DNA of 64,000 bases from Winogradskyella arenosi. GTDB lineage: Bacteria > Bacteroidota > Bacteroidia > Flavobacteriales > Flavobacteriaceae. The DNA lies in contig NZ_QPJO01000001.1 in NCBI RefSeq assembly GCF_003337305.1, forward strand, positions 1,017,203 through 1,081,202, given 5' to 3'. Below are positions 34,964-44,318 of the stretch, in pieces. Below the pieces are notes generated by a model. That model made no database searches. It saw nothing but the letters and a program-made list of their open reading frames with translations, and had not been told where the DNA came from. The position numbers were made by a program, and so were the translations under genes. Numbering within the stretch: position 1 is the stretch's first letter; each line of letters begins with the position of its first letter.

Positions 34964-36190
34964 ATGGACATCAGTATCCAAAAATCAAAGCTAAAGAACC
35001 ATCAAACCGTTCAAATTACAGGATCTAAAAGCGAGTCTAATCGTCTTTTATTGCTTCAAGCCTTATATCCTCAAATTCGTATTGAAAATTTATCGAATTC
35101 AGATGACTCTGAGGTCATGCAAAAAGCTTTGGTTTCTGAAGACACATGTATTGATATTCATCATGCCGGAACCGCAATGCGATTTTTAACAGCTTACTTT
35201 TCAATTCAGAAGGGAAGAGAAACCGTTATTACAGGATCTCAAAGGATGAAAGAACGTCCAATACAAATATTAGTCGAGGCTTTAAAAACCTTAGGTGCTG
35301 ATATAAGTTATCTTGAAAATGAAGGTGTGCCGCCATTAAAAATTATTGGTAAAGAACTGACAAAAAGTAAGGTGGCCTTAGAAGCTAATGTAAGTAGTCA
35401 GTACATTTCGGCTTTAATGCTTATTGCTTCAAAATTAGAAAATGGTTTAGAGTTAACTTTAAATGGTAAGATTACTTCTGTACCTTATATTAATATGACG
35501 TTGAGCTTACTAAATAGTATAGGAATACAGACAACCTTTAAAGATCAGGTAATAACCGTGCAACCGGCACCAAAAACCATTGCAGAACAAACCTTAACGG
35601 TAGAGTCAGATTGGTCTTCGGCATCATATTTTTATAGCCTTATTGCCTTAAGTGATGTGGGGACAGAAATTACAATAGCCTCTTATACGCAAGAAAGTTT
35701 ACAAGGCGATTCAGTCTTAGCAGATATTTATACTAGTTTTGGGGTAAGCACGCAATTTAAAGGGCATGCTATAACGTTAAAGAAGGAAAGCGTTGTAGAG
35801 GCTAGCGTTAAAATAGAACGTGATCTTAAAAATGCACCAGATATTGCGCAAACTATTGCCGTTACAGCCTTTGGCTTAGGTTTAGAATGTTTTATGGAAG
35901 GCTTACATACTTTAAAAATTAAAGAAACCGATCGTTTAGTGGCGCTTAAAACAGAATTAGAAAAGTTAGGTGCGGAGATCAATATTACGGATAAAACCTT
36001 GCATCTAAAAGCTTCTGAGAGCATCAATGCTAATGTGAAAATACCAACCTATAACGATCATAGAATGGCTATGGCTTTTGCGCCTTTAGGATTAAAAGTA
36101 CCATTAGTTATTGAGGATGCCAATGTAGTGAGTAAATCCTATCCAGAATTTTGGAAAGATTTAGAAACTATTGGCTTTCAATGGGCCTAA
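34964..36190 (+). CDS. aroA: 3-Phosphoshikimate 1-carboxyvinyltransferase (EPSP synthase)
   Basis: Joins shikimate-3-phosphate and phosphoenolpyruvate in the shikimate pathway. QITGSKSESNRLLLLQAL contains the conserved Lys and Ser of the substrate site, HHAGTAMRFLTAYF the PEP-binding stretch (LDAGTAMRF in most species), SQYISALML, and KETDRLVALKTEL and YNDHRMAMAFA near the C terminus. Length 408, slightly short of the usual 425-430. It is outside the attenuated aromatic operon, 6 kb away. Confidence 0.93.
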   Translation: MDISIQKSKLKNHQTVQITGSKSESNRLLLLQALYPQIRIENLSNSDDSEVMQKALVSEDTCIDIHHAGTAMRFLTAYFSIQKGRETVITGSQRMKERPIQILVEALKTLGADISYLENEGVPPLKIIGKELTKSKVALEANVSSQYISALMLIASKLENGLELTLNGKITSVPYINMTLSLLNSIGIQTTFKDQVITVQPAPKTIAEQTLTVESDWSSASYFYSLIALSDVGTEITIASYTQESLQGDSVLADIYTSFGVSTQFKGHAITLKKESVVEASVKIERDLKNAPDIAQTIAVTAFGLGLECFMEGLHTLKIKETDRLVALKTELEKLGAEINITDKTLHLKASESINANVKIPTYNDHRMAMAFAPLGLKVPLVIEDANVVSKSYPEFWKDLETIGFQWA

Positions 36191-36273
36191 AAAAGCATAA
36201 GAATTTAGGCTGCTTTTAGACGTTGCTATAGCAGTAAGACTCTTGTTGTAAAGTAAAATAAACCTTTATTTAC

Positions 36274-36305
36274 TTGACAAGGCCTATGTTGAGATTGTAT
36301 ATTTG
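36274..36305 (+). promoter_or_regulatory. Promoter of queA
   Basis: TTG (36274-36276), 21-base spacer, TATATTTG (36298-36305): a full match to the Bacteroidota -33/-7 consensus. It predicts a 5' leader of about 105 bases, in which no known riboswitch was recognised. Confidence 0.65.
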
Positions 36306-36415
36306 CAGTTCGAGATAAAATTACAGATTTGAAACCTAAAGCAGGGGAGAAGCAAAGTCTTCTTATATGCCTATCTAAGTTTCATTTTATTCAATTAATC
36401 TATTAAAACTAATAC

Positions 36416-37465
36416 ATGAAATTATCCCACTTTAATTTTGAGCTTCCAGATGAATTATTAGCAGAACACCCTGCAGAACACAGAGATGAAGCAAGATTGA
36501 TGGTGTTAAATAGAGCAGAACAAACTATTGAACACAAACAATTTAAAGATATTATAGATTATTTTGATGAAGGTGATGTAATGATCATGAATGATACCAA
36601 GGTGTTTCCAGCACGTTTATTTGGTAACAAAGAAAAAACTGGTGCGCGTATTGAGGTTTTCTTATTGCGTGAGCTTAACCAAGAACAACGTCTTTGGGAT
36701 GTGTTAGTAGATCCAGCACGTAAAATTAGAATAGGAAATAAGCTTTACTTTGGTGATGACGAAACTTTAGTTGCTGAGGTCATAGATAACACAACCTCTA
36801 GAGGTAGAACTTTACGTTTCTTATACGATGGATCTTATGCTGATTTTAGAGCGAAATTAACGGAACTTGGAGAAACACCATTACCTAAGTATATTAACAG
36901 GGAAGTAGAGCCGGAAGACGAAGAGCGCTACCAAACAATATATGCTAAAAATGAAGGTGCAGTAGCCGCGCCAACCGCAGGAATGCACTTTTCTAAACAT
37001 TTATTAAAGCGTTTAGAAATTAAAGGTATAAAAACTGCAGAGGTGACTTTACATGTGGGGTTAGGAACGTTTAATCCTGTTGAAGTAGAAGATTTGTCTA
37101 AACATAAAATGGACAGTGAAGAAATAATTATTAACAAGCAAGCTGCAGAGATTGTTAATGATGCTATTGAAAATAAAAAACGCGTGTGTGCCGTGGGTAC
37201 AACATCGATGCGAACCATAGAAAGTTCGGTATCTTCTAACGGGCGCTTAAATGAGTTTGAAGGCTGGACCAACAAGTTTATCTTCCCGCCTTACGACTTT
37301 AGCATTGCCAATTGTATGATCACCAATTTTCATACGCCAAAATCTACTTTATTGATGATGACTTCAGCCTTTGCGGGTCACGATTTTATAAAGAGAGCCT
37401 ATGAAGAAGCGGTAAAAGAAAAATATAAGTTCTACTCTTACGGTGATGCCATGTTAATCATCTAA
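36416..37465 (+). CDS. queA: tRNA preQ1(34) S-adenosylmethionine ribosyltransferase-isomerase
   Basis: Transfers the ribosyl part of SAM to preQ1 in tRNA, giving epoxyqueuosine. [46 protein letters not shown] and HVGLGTF-PVE are the family blocks, and the C-terminal [12 protein letters not shown] and FYSYGDAM finish it. 349 residues. rlmN follows after a terminator. Confidence 0.96.
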   Translation: MKLSHFNFELPDELLAEHPAEHRDEARLMVLNRAEQTIEHKQFKDIIDYFDEGDVMIMNDTKVFPARLFGNKEKTGARIEVFLLRELNQEQRLWDVLVDPARKIRIGNKLYFGDDETLVAEVIDNTTSRGRTLRFLYDGSYADFRAKLTELGETPLPKYINREVEPEDEERYQTIYAKNEGAVAAPTAGMHFSKHLLKRLEIKGIKTAEVTLHVGLGTFNPVEVEDLSKHKMDSEEIIINKQAAEIVNDAIENKKRVCAVGTTSMRTIESSVSSNGRLNEFEGWTNKFIFPPYDFSIANCMITNFHTPKSTLLMMTSAFAGHDFIKRAYEEAVKEKYKFYSYGDAMLII

Positions 37466-37484
37466 TCGTAGTTATTAGAATCAT

Positions 37485-37513
37485 AAAAAAGTCTCTTCAT
37501 TGAGGCTTTTTTT
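37485..37513 (+). terminator. Intrinsic terminator of queA
   Basis: AAAAAAGTCTC-TTCATT-GAGGCTTTTTTT, 10-bp stem with one G-T wobble. Confidence 0.88.
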
Positions 37514-37542
37514 ATTTATAACAAAATCAAAATTCATTTAAG

Positions 37543-37550
37543 TACTTTTG
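37543..37550 (+). promoter_or_regulatory. -7 box of rlmN
   Basis: TACTTTTG fits TAnnTTTG and ends six bases before the rlmN ATG, which would make the rlmN transcript leaderless or nearly so. It also argues against a TTG start at 37548, which lies inside the box. Confidence 0.5.
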
Positions 37551-37556
37551 CATAAG

Positions 37557-38597
37557 ATGGAAGTAAAAAAGAAAGATATACGCGCCTTAACAAAAGAACA
37601 ACTCAGAGAATTCTTTGTAAAACAAGGAGATAAGGCTTTTAGAGGCAATCAGGTTTACGAGTGGCTATGGCAAAAATCGGCTTATAGTTTTGAAGATATG
37701 ACTAACATATCTTTAGAAACACGGCAAATGCTAGAAGCTAATTTTGTAATTAATCATATTAAGGTAGATCAGATGCAACGTAGCGCTGATGGTACTATTA
37801 AGAACGCTGTAAGACTTCACGATGATTTAATTGTAGAATCTGTGCTTATACCAACAGCAACCCGGACAACAGCTTGTGTGTCGTCTCAAGTAGGTTGTAG
37901 TTTAGATTGCAGGTTTTGTGCAACCTCGCGTTTAAAACGTATGCGCAATCTGAATCCAGATGAGATTTACGACCAAGTCGTTGCTATAGACAACGAAAGT
38001 AGATTATACCATAACAGGTCATTAAGTAATATCGTTTTTATGGGAATGGGTGAGCCGCTTATGAACTATAATAACGTTCTTAAAGCCATCGATAAAATTA
38101 CGTCTCCTGAAGGTTTAGGCATGTCTCCAAAACGAATTGTGGTCTCAACCTCTGGAGTGCCAAAAATGATTAAGAAAATGGCAGATGATAAGGTGAAATT
38201 TAAGTTAGCCGTTTCACTGCATTCTGCGATAGACGAGATTCGTACATCTATAATGCCATTTAACGCTACGTTTCCATTAAATGATTTAAGAGAGGCTTTG
38301 CAATACTGGTACGCTGCAACAAAAAATAGAATTACGTACGAGTATGTGGTTTGGGATGCTATTAACGATAAACGTAAAGATGCAGAAGCTTTAGTGGAGT
38401 TTTGCAAATTTGCACCAAGTAAAGTGAATCTCATTGAATATAATCCAATAGATGATGGTGAATTTCAACAAGCCAGTTCAAAAGCTATTGACATGTATGT
38501 TTCGGTACTAGAAGCTAATAACATTACAGTTACAGTAAGACGTAGTAGAGGTAAGGATATTGATGCTGCTTGTGGGCAATTGGCTAATAAAAGTTAA
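37557..38597 (+). CDS. rlmN: 23S rRNA (adenine-2503-C2) methyltransferase
   Basis: Radical-SAM enzyme that methylates A2503 of 23S rRNA and A37 of some tRNAs. The cluster cysteines are Cys114, Cys118 and Cys121 (CSLDCRFC, CxxxCxxC); a conserved C-terminal Cys339 in AACGQL is the methyl-relay cysteine. FMGMGEPLMNYNNVL and VSLHSAIDEIRTSIMP are the SAM-binding blocks. The start at ATG 37557 (MEVKKKDIRALT) is preferred over the TTG nine bases earlier. 346 residues. Confidence 0.95.
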   Translation: MEVKKKDIRALTKEQLREFFVKQGDKAFRGNQVYEWLWQKSAYSFEDMTNISLETRQMLEANFVINHIKVDQMQRSADGTIKNAVRLHDDLIVESVLIPTATRTTACVSSQVGCSLDCRFCATSRLKRMRNLNPDEIYDQVVAIDNESRLYHNRSLSNIVFMGMGEPLMNYNNVLKAIDKITSPEGLGMSPKRIVVSTSGVPKMIKKMADDKVKFKLAVSLHSAIDEIRTSIMPFNATFPLNDLREALQYWYAATKNRITYEYVVWDAINDKRKDAEALVEFCKFAPSKVNLIEYNPIDDGEFQQASSKAIDMYVSVLEANNITVTVRRSRGKDIDAACGQLANKS

Positions 38598-38673
38598 AGT
38601 TGTAGTATTTTTATTGCATATTATAAATTTATTTTACCTTTAGTTCTAATTTTAAAAAAAACACACATATATT

Positions 38674-39708
38674 ATGAGAACAAAATTACTTTATTTATTA
38701 TTTATCGTTCCATTTCTTTCATTTGGGCAAACTATTGAATCTGAAGATTTTGATGGATTAGCTTTAGGGAGTATTTCAGGACAAGGTAGTTGGCAAAGCC
38801 TAATTAGCAATGGTGATGGCTCGACGACCAACATGACCGAAGCTAATTTAGCTGTAACAACAGGAGGTGTTGCTTCCACTAACGGTTTTACTATTACAGG
38901 ACCAAATGGTGATTCTGGATCAGCATTTGTCTGGAATGATGGATTTGCAGGCGCTTGGGCGTCAAGAACAATAGGTAACGATATAGTTGAAGTGGAAGTT
39001 TCAGTTAATCCTGGAGCGATTGGAGGAACTTCAAAAAATACTTTTGGTGTTTATATTTATAACGCTGACTATACTAAAGTATTAGCTGGTTTTATTGTCG
39101 ACGCTGATACTAATACTTTATCAGTTATAGCATATAGTCTCCCTACAGGTGAGCTATCGCCAGCTAATTTTACCTATAGTTTGGCAGCAGCTCCAGGTTT
39201 GGCGTTAGCATCTAATACTTGGTCTAAAGTTGGTGTTAGTTATAACACAATTACTGGACAGGTTTTAATTGATAGCGATGCAATAACGGATGGTCCTTTA
39301 GGTCTTTCAACGAATGTTGCGGTTGACACACCGGCAGAAGTAGATTTTGTTGTTTCCCCAGGAGGTTCTACAGCTGGAGGTGCAAACACAGCTTCTACCA
39401 CTATGATTTTTGATAATTATGAGGCTAGAGCAACAGCAAGTAATACTTTATTGAATACGGAAGAGTTTGAATTGAATTCAGTTGGTCTTTATCCAAATCC
39501 AGCAAAAGAGTCAATTACTCTAGCTTCAGATATTTCAATTAAAAATGTTGAAATTTTTAATAGCCTAGGTCAAGTGGTTCTTACTAAAAATTCTGATTTT
39601 AGTAATACGAATGTATTTGATATTTCTAATCTAACTTCAGGGGTTTATATTATGACTATCAACTCAATTGATGGTGCTTCACAAACAAAGAAATTTATTA
39701 AAGAATAA
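38674..39708 (+). CDS. Secreted protein with type IX sorting domain
   Basis: Signal peptide (about 1-18, ending SFGQ), a beta-rich domain with many Gly/Ser/Thr (about 20-250) that begins TIESEDFDGLALGS as in laminin-G-like or carbohydrate-binding modules, and a T9SS type A C-terminal domain (about 268-344: VGLYPNPAKESITL, VEIFNSLGQVV, GVYIMTI, KKFIKE). Exported through the outer membrane by the type IX system. Ligand unknown. Single gene with a strong hairpin downstream. Confidence 0.78.
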   Translation: MRTKLLYLLFIVPFLSFGQTIESEDFDGLALGSISGQGSWQSLISNGDGSTTNMTEANLAVTTGGVASTNGFTITGPNGDSGSAFVWNDGFAGAWASRTIGNDIVEVEVSVNPGAIGGTSKNTFGVYIYNADYTKVLAGFIVDADTNTLSVIAYSLPTGELSPANFTYSLAAAPGLALASNTWSKVGVSYNTITGQVLIDSDAITDGPLGLSTNVAVDTPAEVDFVVSPGGSTAGGANTASTTMIFDNYEARATASNTLLNTEEFELNSVGLYPNPAKESITLASDISIKNVEIFNSLGQVVLTKNSDFSNTNVFDISNLTSGVYIMTINSIDGASQTKKFIKE

Positions 39709-40076
39709 CATTATTACTATTTTTTCTTATTAATTATATATCAGAGGACTTAATTTATTAAGTCCTCTGTGGTTTTAAAGAATGCATAGATTATAATTAA
39801 AAGAAACAGTCGTTTTTAAAACTAGTTATAGTTTTTTATAAATTTAATTGTCTTGAAGTTTACTTTAAAATAATATCCGTTTTTGTTAAGTGGATATCAT
39901 CATTTGGAGAAGAAACATCTATGTGTTTCTTTTAATTTTTCGAAATATTATGATTAATATGTTTGAAATCAGATGTTTTGTAATAAAATTCAGATAGATT
40001 TAGTATTATTTTTTTATTGATAATATTCAAGCATTATTCTTTGTAATATTGCAACAGTAGCGTTTATCATATTTTA
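39709..40076. other. 368-bp AT-rich spacer
   Basis: Contains the hairpin at 39742-39769 near its left end. The rest is AT-rich with no gene or clear element seen. Confidence 0.6.
39742..39769 (+). terminator. Hairpin, probable terminator
   Basis: CAGAGGACTTAA-TTTA-TTAAGTCCTCTG, a perfect 12-bp stem 33 bases after the stop, followed by a short GGTTTT tail; no long T-run. Confidence 0.65.
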
Positions 40077-41054
40077 ATGAAAATAACCGAACAAATAAAA
40101 CTTCCTATTGCCTACGAGATGGATCTTTTTGAACAAAAGTTTCAACTTTCTATGGCGAGTAAGGTGGCGCTTCTTAATCGTATTACGCATTATATTGTAA
40201 ACCGTAAAGGGAAACAAATGCGACCTATGTTTGTGTTTTTGGTCGCTAAAATGATGAATAATGGTGAGGTAAGCGAACGGACTTACAGAGGGGCTTCCGT
40301 TATTGAGCTTATTCATACGGCAACTTTGGTTCACGATGATGTGGTGGATGATAGTAACCGCAGGCGGGGTTTCTTTTCTATTAATGCGCTTTGGAAAAAT
40401 AAAATTGCCGTTCTTATCGGTGATTTTTTATTGTCTAAAGGACTGCTGCTCTCCATTGATAATAATGATTTTGATCTCTTAAAAATTATTTCTGTTGCGG
40501 TAAGAGAAATGAGTGAAGGCGAATTACTTCAAATCGAAAAAGCTAGACAACTAGATATCACTGAAGCTGTTTATTACGAAATTATCCGACAAAAAACAGC
40601 CACCTTAATTGCCGCTTGCTGTAGTTTGGGTGCCGCTTCTGTAAAGCCTAATTCACCAGAAGTAGAAACCATGCGAAAGTTTGGTGAATTGATAGGGATG
40701 GCATTTCAGATTAAAGATGACCTATTTGATTACGGAGATGATGCCATAGGAAAACCTACCGGAATAGATATTAAAGAACAGAAAATGACCTTGCCGCTGA
40801 TCTATGTGCTTAATCATTGCACAAAAAAGGAAAAGTCTTGGCTAATTAACTCCGTTAAAAACCATAATATGGATAAGAAGCGGGTTAAAGAAGTCATTGC
40901 TTTTGTAAAAGAAAAAGGAGGCTTAGAATATGCCGTTGCAAAAATGAAAGCATTTCAGAAAGAGGCTTTAGATATCTTGGCCGCCTATCCAAATTCAGCT
41001 TATAAAGCGTCACTAAAACTTATGGTGGACTACGTAATTGATAGAAAAAAATAA
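40077..41054 (+). CDS. Trans-isoprenyl (polyprenyl) diphosphate synthase
   Basis: Condenses isopentenyl diphosphate with allylic diphosphates; probably makes the long side chain of menaquinone. First aspartate-rich motif at 87-92 (DDVVDD), followed by RRR; second motif KDDLFDYGDD around residue 212; GKQMRPMFVFLVAKM and KTATLIAACC are also typical. At 325 residues it fits long-chain synthases rather than IspA; product length cannot be read from sequence with certainty. Confidence 0.92.
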   Translation: MKITEQIKLPIAYEMDLFEQKFQLSMASKVALLNRITHYIVNRKGKQMRPMFVFLVAKMMNNGEVSERTYRGASVIELIHTATLVHDDVVDDSNRRRGFFSINALWKNKIAVLIGDFLLSKGLLLSIDNNDFDLLKIISVAVREMSEGELLQIEKARQLDITEAVYYEIIRQKTATLIAACCSLGAASVKPNSPEVETMRKFGELIGMAFQIKDDLFDYGDDAIGKPTGIDIKEQKMTLPLIYVLNHCTKKEKSWLINSVKNHNMDKKRVKEVIAFVKEKGGLEYAVAKMKAFQKEALDILAAYPNSAYKASLKLMVDYVIDRKK

Positions 41055-41175
41055 ACTTTATATTTCTGTATTACAGGGTTTTGCTTTTTATTTTGATCTT
41101 TTTTTTATACCCTAGGCAACCTTTGATCCTTAAATTGCGTCTTTATAAATAGAAGCGTAATTGTACTGACAGAAA

Positions 41176-41742
41176 ATGAAAGTTATTCAACTTTATAAAG
41201 ATGAAACTCAACTCTTAAAAAGGGCAGCGAAAAACAATCGTGAAGCGCAACATCTGCTTTTTGAGTTGCATGCTCCTAAAATGCTTAGTGTCTGTCGGTA
41301 TTATATTAAAGACGTACATCAGGCGGAAGAGGTCATGTTAAATGGTTTTTTTAAAGTGTTTCAATCTTTAAAAAAGTTTAAGAATACTGGGAGCTTTGAA
41401 GGTTGGGTAAGACGTATTATGGTCAGAGAAGCCATTTCGTACTTAAGGCAGAAAAAAAATCTTGAGTTTCCTGTAGAGGCTGATTATTTAGAAACAGATC
41501 AAACTTCAAATAATATAAATACACGTATTGAGTTGGCTGAAATTCAACAACTCATTGATAATTTACCTGAAGGGTATCGGATTGTGTTTGTAATGTACGC
41601 TATAGAGGGGTATAAGCATCAAGAAATTGCCAGCCTATTAGAAATTTCTTTAGGAACCTCTAAGTCGCAATTATTTAAAGCGCGACAAATGCTTCAAAAA
41701 CGAATTATTGAATTAAATAACCCAAATTATGGCACCCCTTAA
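41176..41742 (+). CDS. ECF-type RNA polymerase sigma factor
   Basis: 188 residues with sigma region 2 (about 25-90, HQAEEVMLNGFFKVFQSLKKF and FEGWVRRIMVREAISYLR; each shown as fragments) and region 4 (about 125-180, LPEGYRIVFVMYAIEGYKH and EISLGTSKSQLFKARQML). The gene overlaps the next by 14 bases; that gene has the layout of an anti-sigma factor. The third gene of the set encodes an outer-membrane barrel. Together they look like a surface-sensing regulatory module, but the signal is unknown. Confidence 0.92.
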   Translation: MKVIQLYKDETQLLKRAAKNNREAQHLLFELHAPKMLSVCRYYIKDVHQAEEVMLNGFFKVFQSLKKFKNTGSFEGWVRRIMVREAISYLRQKKNLEFPVEADYLETDQTSNNINTRIELAEIQQLIDNLPEGYRIVFVMYAIEGYKHQEIASLLEISLGTSKSQLFKARQMLQKRIIELNNPNYGTP

Positions 41743-42496
41743 GTTTGAAGATACTATAAAATCTAAGCTTGAAGAGCGTAGCTTAAGTCCTTCGGCTGAA
41801 GCATGGACAAAATTGTCTGATCGGCTCGATGCGGAAACGCAGTCCACTAAAAAATCGAAGTATTGGTGGTGGAGTATCGCTGCAAGTTTACTTATAATGC
41901 TTGCTGTTTCTGTGCAGTGGTTGCAAAAAGAGGAAACTAAGCAATTGGCTCCGGTGGTTGTGCAAGAAACAATAGCGATACCAACACAAGAGACGCCTAA
42001 GGCTTTAAGTTTTGAGCAAATTCCAGTAGATGTCACAGAGGATGCTAAACTAAAGCAGGCTAAAAAAGTGCGTATCAACCGTGAGCAACCTTCAAATTTA
42101 GAAAGGAAGACTCCGGCAGCTCTAAAAGCGTCTTCGTCTTTAGAATTGACCTCCGAAACTCAAACGTCTCCCGTTGACGATAGCTTACTTTACGATGAAA
42201 CAGAAGCTTTGTTAAGAGCAGCGCAAATAGAAATGGCTATAGGAAGCGCTAAGGAGGCTATAAAGTTAGAGCATAGTGCGGTTTCAGATGCTGAAATAGA
42301 TGCTTTGTTAAGTCTAGCCAGTCAAGAACTCTTTAAGGAGCAATTGGAACCTGAAAGGATTCAAACTGCAGATGCCACGCGTTTGTTAGAGCTTGTAGAA
42401 GCTGAAATGGGACAGTCGTTTAGAACCAAGGTTTTTGAAGCTTTAAAGGAAAGTTTTGAAACGGTACGTACAGCGGTGGCACAACGTAATCACTAA
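41729..42496 (+). CDS. Probable anti-sigma factor (single-pass membrane protein)
   Basis: No family recognised with certainty. Residues 1-45 are a short cytoplasmic part (KSKLEERSLSPSAEAWTKLSDRL, here in part) similar to the N terminus of flavobacterial anti-sigma-like proteins, followed by one transmembrane segment (about 46-64, WWWSIAASLLIMLAVSVQWL) and an acidic, Glu/Lys/Ala-rich periplasmic part without Cys. The 14-base overlap with the ECF sigma gene and the topology support an anti-sigma role (inference). Confidence 0.6.
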   Translation: MAPLKFEDTIKSKLEERSLSPSAEAWTKLSDRLDAETQSTKKSKYWWWSIAASLLIMLAVSVQWLQKEETKQLAPVVVQETIAIPTQETPKALSFEQIPVDVTEDAKLKQAKKVRINREQPSNLERKTPAALKASSSLELTSETQTSPVDDSLLYDETEALLRAAQIEMAIGSAKEAIKLEHSAVSDAEIDALLSLASQELFKEQLEPERIQTADATRLLELVEAEMGQSFRTKVFEALKESFETVRTAVAQRNH

Positions 42497-42602
42497 TAAG
42501 CTTTTTCTTAAGGATTATAATATGGAACTCGGACTGTAGTTCGATAAGCAATTCAATCAAAATTCATCATAATCATCATCATTAATCAAAAAACGAACAT
42601 TT

Positions 42603-43703
42603 ATGAACACCATTACAAAAGTTGTAGCCTACGTCATCTTAATAACCCTTTTTGGAAAATTACAGGCGCAAACGATCCCGTTAGATAGTATTAGATCGGC
42701 AGAAGTTTCAGTTAAAATTCAACATTTAAAACAGCAAAAATCGACGATAGAAGAAGAAGAACGGGAGATTTTAAAAGGCAAAATTGCTAAAATAAATAAG
42801 CAATTAGATCTTAAAGAAATTACGGCTGAAACAGCAGAAACATTAAAGAAAGAGGCAGCCAAGGTCGCAGTCTTAAATATTGAAAATCGCATTGATATTT
42901 TAAATAAAAGAATAGCCTTATTAGAACGCAATGGATACGGAGGAGATCACTCGGTTGAGACTATAGATGAAGGCTATACCCTGAGAATAGGAGGCAATGA
43001 GGAAATAAGTGATAGTTTTATTTATCTTGGCAAACCTTCAGGCGATGAAAATAGAAAATACGACAAGCGGACTTCTACAGATATTGTCTTTGCATTCGGA
43101 TTTAATAATACCTTAATTGAAGGCGAATCACTTAGCGATTCTCCTTACAAAATTGGTGGGTCTGGTTTTATAGAACTCGGCTATGCATGGAAAACAAGAA
43201 TTTTTGAGAATACTAATTTTTGGCGATTAAAGTATGGATTTTCATTTCAGTGGAATAAATTAAATATTAAAAACAATAAGTATTTAGTGAACACGGATGG
43301 TGTTATTGCCTTACAAGAGTATCCAACTGATGTTAATAAAGTGAAATTTAGAACTACAAACTTAGTGTTCCCAATGCACTTAGAATTTGGGCCTTCTACT
43401 AAGATTGAAAAAGAAAATTACTTTAGATATTCTACCCGTGAACACTTGAAAATAGGTTTAGGAGGTTATGCCGGAGTTAATTTAGGGAACATGCAAAAAG
43501 TAAAATATAAGGATAATGGTAAGCGTGAGAAAGATAAGCAACGTAATAAATTTGAAGTGAATGAATTTGTCTACGGGGTCAGTGGCTACATCTCATTAGG
43601 CGGGGTTGCTTTATATGCTAAATACGATCTTAATCCGTTATTTAATAATCAAACTGTAGATCAGAATAATATTTCTGTGGGTTTGCGTTTTGATATGGAT
43701 TAA
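42603..43703 (+). CDS. Outer-membrane beta-barrel protein with N-terminal coiled coil
   Basis: Signal peptide (about 1-23, ending LQAQ), a Glu/Lys-rich coiled coil (about 30-105, with QQKSTIEEEEREIL and IENRIDILNKRIALLER), then a beta-strand-rich barrel (about 140-366) ending in FDMD. It resembles no named family that can be assigned. It is the third gene behind an ECF sigma factor and may be its target or sensor. A tetranucleotide repeat begins six bases after the stop. Confidence 0.6.
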   Translation: MNTITKVVAYVILITLFGKLQAQTIPLDSIRSAEVSVKIQHLKQQKSTIEEEEREILKGKIAKINKQLDLKEITAETAETLKKEAAKVAVLNIENRIDILNKRIALLERNGYGGDHSVETIDEGYTLRIGGNEEISDSFIYLGKPSGDENRKYDKRTSTDIVFAFGFNNTLIEGESLSDSPYKIGGSGFIELGYAWKTRIFENTNFWRLKYGFSFQWNKLNIKNNKYLVNTDGVIALQEYPTDVNKVKFRTTNLVFPMHLEFGPSTKIEKENYFRYSTREHLKIGLGGYAGVNLGNMQKVKYKDNGKREKDKQRNKFEVNEFVYGVSGYISLGGVALYAKYDLNPLFNNQTVDQNNISVGLRFDMD

Positions 43704-43707
43704 GCTC

Positions 43708-43753
<46 letters not shown>

Positions 43754-43764
43754 TTTTGAGTAGG

Positions 43765-43802
43765 AAAAGGCCTTTATCTATTATAGATAAAGGCCTTTTT
43801 TG
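43765..43802. terminator. Bidirectional intrinsic terminator
   Basis: GGCCTTTATCTA-TTA-TAGATAAAGGCC with A and T flanks: perfect 12-bp stem between convergent genes. Confidence 0.93.
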
Positions 43803-43804
43803 TT

Positions 43805-44131
43805 TTAAGACGTTACTAATTTTAATCCCACTATTGAAATAATAAGGGTAGACATAAAGAAAAGGCGCCAAAATGTGGCAGGCTCTTTAAATATAAAAAT
43901 ACCCACAAGCACGGTGCCTACAGCGCCAATACCAGTCCAAACAGCATAAGCAGTTCCTATAGGAAGTTGTTGCGTCGCTTTTACTAAGAGAAGTATACTC
44001 ATGGTTAAACAGGCTAAAAATCCAAGATACCAATAGGTTGTCTCTAGGCCTGTAGAGCCTTTGGCTTTTCCGAGGCAGGTGGCGAAGGCTACCTCAAACA
44101 GTCCTGCGATAATTAGTAAAATCCAACTCAT
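43805..44131 (-). CDS. SMR-family exporter of the SugE/Gdx type
   Basis: Four-helix small multidrug resistance protein (108 residues) with the essential Glu13 in helix 1. LPIGTAYAVWTGIGAVGTVL follows the SugE/Gdx pattern, whose characterised members export guanidinium in exchange for protons, rather than the EmrE drug exporters. No guanidine riboswitch was seen upstream on the minus strand. Single gene, dual-topology dimer likely. Confidence 0.87.
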   Translation of the reverse strand: MSWILLIIAGLFEVAFATCLGKAKGSTGLETTYWYLGFLACLTMSILLLVKATQQLPIGTAYAVWTGIGAVGTVLVGIFIFKEPATFWRLFFMSTLIISIVGLKLVTS

Positions 44132-44230
44132 AAAATTTAGAGGTTTTAAAATAAAGGTTCTAATTTATGCCTTTAAGATAAAAATACGTGTTTATTAAGA
44201 GTATAAATTTTTAAAACAATTTCTTTAGCT

Positions 44231-44238
44231 TAAATTTG
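44231..44238 (+). promoter_or_regulatory. -7 box of dnaG
   Basis: TAAATTTG, 80 bases before the dnaG ATG, matches TAnnTTTG. No TTG at the expected distance. Confidence 0.35.
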
Positions 44239-44318
44239 TTTTTTACGAGTCTTTTAGGGGTTAAAAATCCCCACAAAGACGCCGTTAAATTTCTGCTTCT
44301 AAAGGAATAACCAAACCT

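Noticed and set aside
36306-36415. preQ1 riboswitch in the queA leader
   Set aside because: No preQ1 core pattern was seen in the 105-base leader, although the promoter is clear.
44132-44318. Guanidine riboswitch upstream of the SugE/Gdx exporter
   Set aside because: No guanidine-I, -II or -III type motif was recognised on the minus strand of this spacer.
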